The notes under the pieces were generated by a model. That model was not told the DNA's origin. It was given only the letters and a program-made list of their open reading frames with translations, and searched no databases. Positions 1 to 4,677 of a DNA stretch of 64,000 bases are shown in pieces; positions within the stretch are counted from its first letter, which is position 1, and every line of letters begins with the position of its first letter. The stretch comes from Bradyrhizobium arachidis (GTDB lineage: Bacteria > Pseudomonadota > Alphaproteobacteria > Rhizobiales > Xanthobacteraceae). The position numbers and the translations under genes were made by a program. The stretch spans positions 3,038,001 through 3,102,000 of the forward strand of contig NZ_CP077970.1 of the NCBI RefSeq assembly GCF_024758505.1, in the 5' to 3' direction.

Positions 1-83
1 GGCGATCATTAGTCCGTAGATTGACGGGTTGTCTCGCCGAGAATCCGGCGCAATGATTGCTGGCAAGAAGCTGGTTGGTGGTG

Positions 84-473
84 ATGGCGAAATCGTCGAA
101 ACTGGTTGTCGCGAAAAAGGGCCGCGTCCTGATGGTCAGACGCAGGCGCGACGGTCTATGGATGTTTCCAGGGGGCCGCCGGCGGGCGGGTGAGAGCGAA
201 AGGAGCTGCCTTCGTCGCGAGATCAAGGAGGAGCTCCCCAAGCTGAAGCTTGGGCCGTTGAAGCTCTGGAAGGAAGTGAAGGCGAAGAACCGCCTGTCCG
301 GCCGCCGGATGAGTGACGCGATTTTCCTGGCGAAGAAGGTGTCAGGTGACCTGAAAGTCGGGGACAAGAAGGAGATCGACAGAGCAGTCTGGCGGAAGCC
401 GCGCGGCGTCAGATTGACGCCGACCTCGCGCTACATTCGCGACAAGCTGTTTCCAAGACGAGGGCGCCGTTAA
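84..473 (+). CDS. Nudix hydrolase
   Basis: A 129-aa Nudix-fold protein, expected to hydrolyse a nucleoside diphosphate linked to another moiety. The Nudix box is visible as GGRRRAGE followed seven residues later by REIKEEL, so the GX5EX7REUXEE core and all metal-binding glutamates are present. The Gly that normally follows (EExGU) is Pro here, a deviation that could alter loop geometry. The start is set at the ATG at 84 (MAKSSKLVV); the open frame runs nine codons further to a TTG at 57, but that extension adds nothing Nudix-like. Ribosome binding is weak at either start. It lies just left of the tRNA array, same strand, about 0.8 kb away; a functional link is not demonstrated. Family is clear, substrate unknown. 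Confidence 0.85.
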   Translation: MAKSSKLVVAKKGRVLMVRRRRDGLWMFPGGRRRAGESERSCLRREIKEELPKLKLGPLKLWKEVKAKNRLSGRRMSDAIFLAKKVSGDLKVGDKKEIDRAVWRKPRGVRLTPTSRYIRDKLFPRRGRR

Positions 474-938
474 GTTCAGCTCGCAGGGTCCAAAACGAAG
501 ATTGCCTGAAATTGTTGGCCCTCGATCTTCACGCCGCCGACAGCCGTCGATCGACCGGATAGCTGTGTCATTGGAACGTATTAGCCTTCCGAAAACGTTC
601 GTTAACGCTGCCGGCGGGCAGCGCTCGTTGCAAAATAGTTTGGCGACGGCTCTTGACGGATTCGCCAATCTCTGTGCATACCGCTGCCCGACAAAACGCC
701 GTCGAACTCGCCGGCGCTCTTTAAGGACCGAAACCGTGTTGCGATTGCGCTCACATATCGTCGCGAAAGCCGCCGCCGCGCTGCCGTTTAATCGGCCGTG
801 CGATTGGTCGTGCATGTCCGCGACGGAACAAGGTCCAAGCTATCTGACGAAGCCCGATCATCTCGGGACGACCAGGATAGCAGGCAGAGCGTAACAGGCA
901 GCGGGAATCCGCCCTCTGCCAAAAAGGCGGAGGGCAAT
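474..938. other. Intergenic stretch without a convincing gene
   Basis: 465 bases between the Nudix gene and the small ORF at 939. Overlapping open frames exist on both strands (for example 502-894 +) but have low-complexity Arg/Ser-rich translations typical of GC-rich antisense frames and no ribosome binding site. I see no tRNA, terminator hairpin or repeat here. Confidence 0.5.
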
Positions 939-1142
939 ATGGCCCGCAACAGCACCACCAAGACAGGACTCGAGAGCCGTACCCGCGAGAAGATTTTCTC
1001 CTCGCCGGTCGCGCTCGCCTTCGTGCGCACCGTTGTGGCGCTCCGAGGGATCTCCGAGACCGAAGCCCGCCAGATTTATCTCGACTACATCAACCGATCG
1101 CCGCGGTCGGCGGATCACCGTGGCCGCCGCGTGATGACGTGA
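939..1142 (+). CDS. Small hypothetical protein (67 aa)
   Basis: The ATG at 939 is preceded by a strong Shine-Dalgarno sequence (AGGCGGAGG, about 926-934), which is why this start is preferred over the longer frame opening at 798. The product MARNSTTKTGLESRTREKIF... has a basic N-terminus, a short hydrophobic/amphipathic centre (SSPVALAFVRTVVALRG) and a basic Arg/His-rich tail. No signal peptide, Cys pair or known motif is seen. It could be a DNA- or RNA-associated small protein, but nothing in the sequence proves that. It is the last ORF before the tRNA array, on the same strand. I do not recognise the family. Confidence 0.55.
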   Translation: MARNSTTKTGLESRTREKIFSSPVALAFVRTVVALRGISETEARQIYLDYINRSPRSADHRGRRVMT

Positions 1143-1295
1143 AGTGATGTCGAATTCAGGATGATCGCCCCTGCAAGGACATAAGGCGATCCGCTGACCG
1201 GTACCGGTCTCCTTTGGTGGAGCGGCAAACGGTGGTTTCAGGCAGCGAATGTTTTTCTGTTGGCCGGGGTCGTCCCGGTCGTTTGTAGATTTTAC

Positions 1296-1369
1296 GCCGG
1301 CGCAGCGCAGCGGAAGAGTACGTTCTTGAGGTGCGAGACCGCGCGTTCGCTTCTGCGCCGCTGGCACCA
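1296..1369 (+). tRNA. Degenerate tRNA (possible Thr relic)
   Basis: Acceptor arms GCCGGCG (1296-1302) and CGCTGGC (1359-1365) pair, followed by A and CCA (1367-1369). A T-arm GCGCG/TGCGC closes an 8-nt TTCG-containing loop. The anticodon region is about seven bases short and does not form a clean 5-bp stem; its flanks resemble a Thr-GGT arm with the anticodon deleted. It is probably an inactive first member of the array. A CTT reading of the remaining loop is possible but poor. Confidence 0.4.
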
Positions 1370-1373
1370 TTTC

Positions 1374-1450
1374 GCTCCACTAGCCCAACTGGTAGAGGCG
1401 ACGGACTTAGATTCCGTGCGGTGGCGGTTCGAATCCGTCGTGGAGCACCA
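1374..1450 (+). tRNA. tRNA-Leu(TAG)
   Basis: Acceptor GCTCCAC/GTGGAGC fully paired; anticodon stem ACGGA/TCCGT with loop CTTAGAT gives TAG. T-arm GGCGG-TTCGAAT-CCGTC. CCA is encoded (1448-1450). Unusual: the variable region is only about 5 nt, whereas Leu tRNAs normally carry a long variable arm, so aminoacylation identity is uncertain. Confidence 0.85.
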
Positions 1451-1513
1451 AACATTGCATCACCGCTATCATCTATCTGCCGTGGTTCTTGCCCGGCGAA
1501 CCCATCCTTTAGC

Positions 1514-1588
1514 GCGCGCTTAGCTCAGCGGAAGAGCGCCTGTCTTACATGCAGGATGTCGGCCGTTCGATCCGGTCAGCGCGCACCA
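1514..1588 (+). tRNA. tRNA-Val(TAC)
   Basis: Acceptor GCGCGCT/AGCGCGC, canonical D-arm (GCTC...GAGC), anticodon stem CCTGT/GCAGG with loop CTTACAT giving TAC. T-arm GGCCG-TTCGATC-CGGTC, encoded CCA at 1586-1588. Confidence 0.9.
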
Positions 1589-1592
1589 GCTC

Positions 1593-1668
1593 GCGTCCGT
1601 AGCTCAGTCAGGAGAGCGCCGCTGTGACACGGCGGAGGTGGCAGGGGCAGAGCCTGCCGGACGCACCA
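1593..1668 (+). tRNA. tRNA-Val(GAC) with nonstandard T-loop
   Basis: Acceptor GCGTCCG/CGGACGC paired; D-arm GCTC...GAGC; anticodon stem CCGCT/GGCGG, loop GTGACAC with T33 gives GAC. The T-stem is strong (GCAGG/CCTGC, extendable to 6 bp), but the loop is GGCAGAG instead of TTCRAnn, losing T54, T55 and A58. Encoded CCA at 1666-1668. Confidence 0.75.
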
Positions 1669-1675
1669 TCAATTC

Positions 1676-1749
1676 CCTCTCGTAGCTCAGTGGTAGAGCA
1701 ATCGCTTGATAAGCGATCGACGGATGTTCGATTCATCACGGGAGGACCA
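1676..1749 (+). tRNA. tRNA-Ile(GAT)
   Basis: Acceptor CCTCTCG/CGGGAGG (one G-T), D-arm GCTC...GAGC, anticodon stem ATCGC/GCGAT with loop TTGATAA giving GAT. T-loop TTCGATT on a stem with one mismatch. CCA at 1747-1749. Confidence 0.88.
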
Positions 1750-1757
1750 GACACAAC

Positions 1758-1841
1758 GGACCTGTGCCCCCAGCGGCGAAGGGAGCGGATTCTTAATCCG
1801 TCGCGAAAGCATCGTCGGTTCGAGTCCGACCAGGTCCTCCA
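1758..1841 (+). tRNA. tRNA-Lys(CTT)
   Basis: Acceptor GGACCTG/CAGGTCC, anticodon stem GCGGA/TCCGT with loop TTCTTAA gives CTT. T-arm GTCGG-TTCGAGT-CCGAC, CCA at 1839-1841. The D-stem is reduced to CCC/GGG, and the variable region is about 12 nt, long for a Lys tRNA. Confidence 0.8.
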
Positions 1842-1851
1842 AGCAAAATTC

Positions 1852-1934
1852 GCGCTCGTGGCGAAACTGGTAGACGCGCCGTCTTGAGAGGGCGGTGGGA
1901 GACCATGCCGGTTCGACCCCGGCCGAGCGCACCA
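1852..1934 (+). tRNA. tRNA-Leu(GAG)
   Basis: Acceptor GCGCTCG/CGAGCGC; Leu-like D-arm (TGGCGAAACTGGTAGACGC); anticodon stem CCGTC/GGCGG, loop TTGAGAG giving GAG. The variable arm of about 11 nt can form a short stem (TGG/CCA). T-arm GCCGG-TTCGACC-CCGGC, CCA at 1932-1934. Confidence 0.88.
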
Positions 1935-1937
1935 ATG

Positions 1938-2012
1938 GCCCATGTACCCATCTGGCGAAGGGACCGGATTGTCGATCCGGGAAGGCGAGTTCGATCCTCG
2001 TCATGGGCGCCA
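1938..2012 (+). tRNA. tRNA-Asp(GTC)
   Basis: Acceptor GCCCATG/CATGGGC, anticodon stem CCGGA/TCCGG with loop TTGTCGA giving GTC, T-loop TTCGATC. Discriminator G73 as expected for Asp, CCA at 2010-2012. The D-arm uses the CCC...GGG form also seen in the array Lys gene. Confidence 0.9.
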
Positions 2013-2018
2013 AATTCC

Positions 2019-2049
2019 AGGATGTAGCTTAGCCCGCCATCCTGACCAC
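2019..2049 (+). pseudogene. 5' fragment of a tRNA
   Basis: The segment AGGATGTAGCTTAGCCCGCC... looks like the acceptor 5' strand plus the start of a D-arm (TAGCTTAGCC), then stops after about 25 nt with no anticodon or T-arm before the next tRNA begins at 2050. This suggests a tRNA truncated by deletion inside the array. Confidence 0.4.
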
Positions 2050-2124
2050 GGGCGTCTAGCTCAACGGTAGAGCCGGCGGCTCATAACAGTCCAAGTATCG
2101 ATTCAAATCCGGTGGCGCCCACCA
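2050..2124 (+). tRNA. tRNA-Met(CAT), first copy
   Basis: Acceptor GGGCGTC/GGCGCCC, D-arm GCTC...GAGC, loop CTCATAA gives CAT; the anticodon stem has one mismatch (GGCGG/CAGTC). T-loop TTCAAAT on a 4-of-5 paired stem. CCA at 2122-2124. Sequence alone does not separate elongator Met from an Ile2 tRNA (CAT modified by TilS). Confidence 0.8.
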
Positions 2125-2143
2125 CCAAACAGAGGAGAGGGCA

Positions 2144-2680
2144 ATGTTCGCAGCAAACCCGGCCCTTGTCCTCAACGCCGACTTCCAGCCGCTGTCCTAT
2201 TTCCCGTTGTCGCTGTTCAACTGGGAGGACGCCGTCAAGGCGGTCGTGAGGGGATCGCATGTCGTGGTCGCCGAATACGACCAGGTCGTCCGCAGCCCCT
2301 CGACCGTGATGCGGCTGCCGTCGGTGATCGCACTGCGCGAGTATGTGCGGCCGCCGGTTCGGGTCGCCTTCACCCGGTTCAATGTCTTTCTCCGCGATCG
2401 CTTTCGTTGCCAGTATTGCGGCGACCAGCATCTGCGCGGCGAATTGACGTTCGATCACGTCATCCCGCGGGCGGACGGCGGCCAGACGTCCTGGACCAAC
2501 ATCGTGGCAGCCTGCAGCCCCTGCAACACGCGCAAGGACCGCTTGCATCTCAGGCCGCTGCGGAAGCCGTTCGAGCCGACGCAGCACGACCTGATGGCAG
2601 CCCAGCGTCTGTTCCCGCCGAACTTTCTGCACGAGACCTGGCGCGACTATCTGTACTGGGATGTCGAGCTCGAGAAGTAA
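2144..2680 (+). CDS. HNH endonuclease inside the tRNA array
   Basis: 178-aa protein with an HNH nuclease core in its C-terminal half: C89-x2-C92 and C124-x2-C127 would hold a structural zinc, with D104-H105, N119 and N128 forming the ββα-metal site. The N-terminal 80 residues (ALVLNADFQPLSYFPLS...) match the lead-in of a common bacterial HNH family. It probably cleaves DNA; the target is not deducible. Start at ATG 2144 follows a clear AGGAG. It lies 19 bases after the CCA of a tRNA-Met and 37 bases before a tRNA-Arg, the only protein gene inside the array and on the same strand. It may be a resident of the element (homing or mobility) or an older chromosomal gene that the array grew around. 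Confidence 0.9.
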   Translation: MFAANPALVLNADFQPLSYFPLSLFNWEDAVKAVVRGSHVVVAEYDQVVRSPSTVMRLPSVIALREYVRPPVRVAFTRFNVFLRDRFRCQYCGDQHLRGELTFDHVIPRADGGQTSWTNIVAACSPCNTRKDRLHLRPLRKPFEPTQHDLMAAQRLFPPNFLHETWRDYLYWDVELEK

Positions 2681-2717
2681 CGGCGCCGGCGGCGGGCTGC
2701 TGCCGTCGGCGAACCAT

Positions 2718-2793
2718 CACCACGTAGCTCAACTGGATGAGTGCGACCCTCCGAAGGTCGAGGATGCAGGTTCGAGTCCTGCCGTGGTGGCCA
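2718..2793 (+). tRNA. tRNA-Arg(CCG)
   Basis: Acceptor CACCACG/CGTGGTG, anticodon stem CGACC/GGTCG with loop CTCCGAA giving CCG, T-arm GCAGG-TTCGAGT-CCTGC, G73, CCA at 2791-2793. First tRNA after the HNH gene. Confidence 0.92.
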
Positions 2794-2812
2794 ATTCGAT
2801 ACTCGTCAATCT

Positions 2813-2896
2813 GGACAGTGAACCGGCGCCGCCGGCCTCGATTGGAAATCGAGTGGGCGCTTCGGCGCTGGGGATCAGGGCCTCCGCTGTCCGCCA
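2813..2896 (+). tRNA. tRNA-Ser(GGA) with rebuilt D-arm and nonstandard T-loop
   Basis: Acceptor GGACAGT/GCTGTCC; anticodon stem CTCGA/TCGAG, loop TTGGAAA gives GGA; long variable arm GGCGC-TTCG-GCGCT typical of Ser. Position 8 is G instead of U, the D-stem is CCGG/CCGG, and the T-loop is ATCAGGG instead of TTCRAnn. CCA at 2894-2896. Closely parallels the next Ser gene. Confidence 0.75.
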
Positions 2897-2897
2897 A

Positions 2898-3027
2898 CTA
2901 AAGCGCGATGAGATTTGGATAAATCGTCATCGCGCTTTAGCTCTTTGTTTGATCATGATCTCCGCGCAAACGCGTTCCGCGTTTGTCGCGAGGGAAAACC
3001 GCTTCACACTTTTCCGGATCATGCTCT
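2898..3027. repeat. Palindromic genomic repeat, copy A
   Basis: Outer arms CTAAAGCGCGATGA (2898-2911) and TCATCGCGCTTTAG (2927-2940) form a long hairpin. A second module follows (GATCATGATC... ending GGATCATGCTCTA). The same two-module element recurs at 49472-49574, and its second module at 57494-57544 and 59401-59454. It sits between two Ser tRNAs, so the array has been invaded by a host-type repeat or was assembled around it. Confidence 0.85.
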
Positions 3028-3028
3028 A

Positions 3029-3116
3029 GGAGAGTCAACCGGACAGGCGCGCCGGCACGGCTTCGAACACCGATGGCACCGCAAGGTGTGAGGCTCAGGT
3101 CCTCGGCTCTCCGCCA
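3029..3116 (+). tRNA. tRNA-Ser(CGA) with rebuilt D-arm and nonstandard T-loop
   Basis: Acceptor GGAGAGT/GCTCTCC, variable arm GCACC-GCAA-GGTGT, G73, CCA at 3114-3116. The best anticodon reading is CGA (loop TTCGAAC) on a weak stem (ACGGC/ACCGA, three good pairs). C replaces U8, the D-stem is CCGG/CCGG, and the T-loop is CTCAGGT on TGAGG/CCTCG. Shares its odd scaffold with the Ser(GGA) gene. Confidence 0.7.
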
Positions 3117-3149
3117 AAAACGATCGCGCCAGGCCGGATGTACGCCGGC

Positions 3150-3179
3150 GCCGCTGAGGAGTTTGTAGCCTCGGCACCA
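3150..3179 (+). pseudogene. tRNA-like remnant ending in CCA
   Basis: A hairpin TGAGG...CCTCG closes a 9-nt loop containing TTTGT, followed directly by GGCACCA. It looks like an anticodon-type arm joined to an acceptor 3' end with the T-arm missing. A Thr(TGT) origin is possible but speculative. Confidence 0.25.
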
Positions 3180-3193
3180 TTTCGCGACAATCC

Positions 3194-3278
3194 GGGTAAC
3201 GTCAAGTCTGGGGACTGAGCGGGCCTGTAAAGCCTGCGCCTTTGTGCCTGCCTGGTTCGATTCCAGGGTTACCCACCA
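3194..3278 (+). tRNA. tRNA-Tyr(GTA)
   Basis: Acceptor GGGTAAC/GTTACCC, anticodon stem CGGGC/GCCTG with loop CTGTAAA giving GTA, variable region of about 14 nt as in bacterial Tyr, T-arm CCTGG-TTCGATT-CCAGG, CCA at 3276-3278. The D region (AGTC-TGGG-GACT) is atypical and position 8 is G. Confidence 0.88.
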
Positions 3279-3284
3279 CCACAT

Positions 3285-3358
3285 GCAGACGTAGCTGGAA
3301 GGTCGAGCACCTGAGTGCCACTCAGGAGATTCGGTTTCGATTACCGACGTCCGCACCA
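3285..3358 (+). tRNA. tRNA-Gly(GCC)
   Basis: Acceptor GCAGACG/CGTCCGC with one A-C mismatch, anticodon stem CCTGA/TCAGG with loop GTGCCAC giving GCC, T-arm TCGGT-TTCGATT-ACCGA, CCA at 3356-3358. The D-stem is shortened to GCT/AGC. Confidence 0.85.
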
Positions 3359-3362
3359 TCTA

Positions 3363-3438
3363 GCCCAGTTAGCAAATCTGGTGATTGCACGCGTTTGAAG
3401 AACGCAGGAGGCCAGTTCAAATCTGGCGCTGGGCACCA
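3363..3438 (+). tRNA. tRNA-Phe(GAA)
   Basis: Acceptor GCCCAGT/GCTGGGC, anticodon stem CGCGT/ACGCA (one mismatch) with loop TTGAAGA giving GAA, T-arm GCCAG-TTCAAAT-CTGGC, A73 and CCA at 3436-3438. Only four bases separate it from the preceding Gly gene. Confidence 0.87.
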
Positions 3439-3444
3439 TTTTCA

Positions 3445-3516
3445 GGGGCAGGCAGCGGGCTGCAGTTGATCCTTGCAAGATCGACGTCCGGAGTTCGACT
3501 CTCCGTTGCTCCACCA
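3445..3516 (+). tRNA. tRNA-Ala(TGC)
   Basis: Acceptor GGGGCAG/TTGCTCC with two G-T pairs, anticodon stem TGATC/GATCG with loop CTTGCAA giving TGC, T-arm CGGAG-TTCGACT-CTCCG, CCA at 3514-3516. Acceptor pair 3-70 is G-T, the Ala identity element (position counted from the 5' end). Confidence 0.87.
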
Positions 3517-3522
3517 CTTCAT

Positions 3523-3598
3523 TCCCGTCGAGCCATCTCGGTGAAGGCGCTCCGCTGTTAACGGAGGAAGGCACGTTCGAATCGTGCGGCGGGAGCCA
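3523..3598 (+). tRNA. tRNA-Asn(GTT)
   Basis: Acceptor TCCCGTC/GGCGGGA, anticodon stem CTCCG/CGGAG with loop CTGTTAA giving GTT, T-arm GCACG-TTCGAAT-CGTGC, G73 and CCA at 3596-3598. All stems are well paired. Confidence 0.92.
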
Positions 3599-3652
3599 AT
3601 TCACTACTTCCGATCTCCGGTCTGACTTAGGCCGCCGAAGCGGAAGCGACAT

Positions 3653-3727
3653 GCTGCCATCGTCTAGCGGCAAGGATGCCCGGTTTTCAACCGGTCGACG
3701 CGGGTTCGATTCCCGCTGGCAGTACCA
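3653..3727 (+). tRNA. tRNA-Glu(TTC)
   Basis: Acceptor GCTGCCA/TGGCAGT, Glu-like D-arm (TCGTCTAGCGGCAAGGA), anticodon stem CCCGG/CCGGT with loop TTTTCAA giving TTC, T-arm GCGGG-TTCGATT-CCCGC, CCA at 3725-3727. Confidence 0.9.
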
Positions 3728-3734
3728 CATTCAT

Positions 3735-3811
3735 CTTCCCGTAGCTCAACTGGATGAGTAGCGCGCTACGAACGCGAAGGTATGCAGGTTCGAGTCCTGC
3801 CGGGAAGGCCA
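3735..3811 (+). tRNA. tRNA-Arg(ACG)
   Basis: Acceptor CTTCCCG/CGGGAAG, D-arm GCTC...GAGT, anticodon stem GCGCG/CGCGA with loop CTACGAA giving ACG (A34 expected to be edited to inosine by TadA), T-arm GCAGG-TTCGAGT-CCTGC, CCA at 3809-3811. Confidence 0.9.
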
Positions 3812-3819
3812 ATCATCAT

Positions 3820-3898
3820 CAGCGCGTAGGGGAGCCCGGCCGTCCCCACCTGCCTTGGAAGCAGGGGATCGGTGGTTCGAATCCACCCACGCTGACCA
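3820..3898 (+). tRNA. tRNA-Pro(TGG)
   Basis: Acceptor CAGCGCG/CACGCTG with one mismatch, anticodon stem CCTGC/GCAGG with loop CTTGGAA giving TGG, T-arm GGTGG-TTCGAAT-CCACC, CCA at 3896-3898. The D-arm is an unusually strong GGGG/CCCC hairpin. Confidence 0.88.
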
Positions 3899-3902
3899 TT
3901 AT

Positions 3903-3976
3903 GGCGCGCTGGCCGATCGGCTAGGCGACGGATTCTGAATCCGTCCAGACAGGTTCGACTCCTGTGCGCGCAGCCA
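3903..3976 (+). tRNA. tRNA-Gln(CTG)
   Basis: Acceptor GGCGCGC/GCGCGCA (weak first pair, a usual Gln trait), anticodon stem ACGGA/TCCGT with loop TTCTGAA giving CTG, T-arm ACAGG-TTCGACT-CCTGT, G73 and CCA at 3974-3976. Confidence 0.9.
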
Positions 3977-3980
3977 ATTT

Positions 3981-4055
3981 GGCCCCGTGGCGAAACAGGA
4001 ACGCGGCGGTCTGCAAAACCGCCATGAGCCGGGGCAGCACCGGCCGGGGCATCCA
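3981..4055 (+). tRNA. tRNA-Cys(GCA) with nonstandard T-loop
   Basis: Acceptor GGCCCCG/CGGGGCA, anticodon stem GCGGT/ACCGC with loop CTGCAAA giving GCA, discriminator U73 as expected for Cys, CCA at 4053-4055. The T-stem is perfect (GCCGG/CCGGC) but its loop is GGCAGCA, nearly the same as in the array Val(GAC) gene and lacking TTCRA. Confidence 0.78.
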
Positions 4056-4080
4056 GCATGCCGGGATCATCATGTGAATT

Positions 4081-4167
4081 GGAGAGTTGGCCGAGCGGTA
4101 AGGCAACGCGGTGCTAACGCGTCGAGTCCTTTGGGATGCACAGGTTCGATCCCTGTACTCTCCGCCA
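4081..4167 (+). tRNA. tRNA-Ser(GCT)
   Basis: Acceptor GGAGAGT/ACTCTCC, canonical Ser D-arm (TGGCCGAGCGGTAAGGC), anticodon stem ACGCG/CGCGT with loop GTGCTAA giving GCT, extended variable arm, T-arm ACAGG-TTCGATC-CCTGT, G73 and CCA at 4165-4167. Unlike the other two Ser genes its scaffold is standard. Confidence 0.92.
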
Positions 4168-4193
4168 ATCAGTCGTTGCGGCTACTCAGTCTT

Positions 4194-4269
4194 GCGGGCG
4201 TGGCGTAGTGGGCTGCGTGCCTGTCTTCCAAACAGGAGGTGTTCGGTTCGATCCCGGCCGCCCGCGCCA
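4194..4269 (+). tRNA. tRNA-Gly(TCC)
   Basis: Acceptor GCGGGCG/CGCCCGC perfect, anticodon stem CCTGT/ACAGG with loop CTTCCAA giving TCC, T-loop TTCGATC on a stem with one mismatch, CCA at 4267-4269. Confidence 0.9.
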
Positions 4270-4270
4270 G

Positions 4271-4347
4271 CCTGCCATCGCCTGGTGCTAAGGGTACGGC
4301 GCCTTCAACGCTGGACTTCGCGGGTTGAACTCCCGTTGGCAGGACCA
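4271..4347 (+). tRNA. Divergent tRNA-Glu(TTC)-like gene
   Basis: Acceptor CCTGCCA/TGGCAGG perfect; anticodon stem CGGCG/CGCTG with loop CCTTCAA, reading TTC but with C33 in place of the near-invariant U33. The T-loop is TTGAACT (G56 instead of C). CCA at 4345-4347. This is a second, degenerate Glu isoacceptor that may be poorly functional. Confidence 0.6.
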
Positions 4348-4373
4348 AATAGCAAGACCAAATAGCAAGACCA
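4344..4373 (+). repeat. 13-bp tandem repeat of a tRNA 3' end
   Basis: ACCAAATAGCAAG occurs twice in direct succession (4344-4356, 4357-4369) and is followed by a third ACCA. The first copy begins at the discriminator and CCA of the preceding tRNA, so the tRNA terminus has been copied twice downstream. Confidence 0.85.
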
Positions 4374-4378
4374 ATTCT

Positions 4379-4455
4379 GGGCGCGCCGCCAAGTTGGCCA
4401 GGGCGCCGGATTTTGATTCCGGTTACCGCAGGTTCGAGCCCTGCTGCGCTTACCA
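4379..4455 (+). tRNA. tRNA-Gln(TTG)
   Basis: Acceptor GGGCGCG/TGCGCTT with three G-T pairs, anticodon stem CCGGA/TCCGG with loop TTTTGAT giving TTG, T-arm GCAGG-TTCGAGC-CCTGC, CCA at 4453-4455. Confidence 0.88.
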
Positions 4456-4461
4456 ATTCCT

Positions 4462-4536
4462 CGCGGGGCCTCGGTAGGGAAGGGGCCGGCTCTCATAAGG
4501 CTGGAGTGGCGGGTTCGACCCCCGCACCCGCGACTA
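4462..4536 (+). tRNA. tRNA-Met(CAT), second copy
   Basis: Acceptor CGCGGGG/ACCCGCG, anticodon stem CGGCT/GGCTG with loop CTCATAA giving CAT, T-arm GCGGG-TTCGACC-CCCGC. The 3' end reads A-CTA instead of A-CCA, the only array member without an encoded CCA. The 5' CGCGGGG resembles initiator tRNA, but C1 pairs with G72 and the three stacked G-C pairs of the initiator anticodon stem are absent, so the class is uncertain. Confidence 0.75.
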
Positions 4537-4599
4537 TGTCTGGCGCTCGCTGCCTACCTGCGCCGCTCCCTCCGGCGCGGATGGTGGCCATCAATCTCT

Positions 4600-4674
4600 C
4601 CTGATTTCGTTCAATGGCAGGATGCTCGGTTGTGGACCGGGAGACGCGGAGTTCGATTCTCCCAATCAGGACCA
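4600..4674 (+). tRNA. tRNA-His(GTG)
   Basis: Acceptor CCTGATT/AATCAGG perfect, anticodon stem CTCGG/CCGGG with loop TTGTGGA giving GTG, T-loop TTCGATT, CCA at 4672-4674. The base before the acceptor is T and the discriminator is A, so there is no encoded G-1 and no C73; this is the alphaproteobacterial His identity type. Confidence 0.88.
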
Positions 4675-4677
4675 GAT

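Noticed and set aside
798..938. Upstream extension of the 67-aa ORF
   Set aside because: The in-frame ATG at 939 has a near-perfect Shine-Dalgarno sequence; the preceding 47 codons overlap other frames and have no ribosome site.
3601..3652. Possible extra tRNA between Asn and Glu
   Set aside because: The 52-base gap has a CCGCTTC/GAAGCGG-like self-complementarity but no acceptor, T-arm or CCA.
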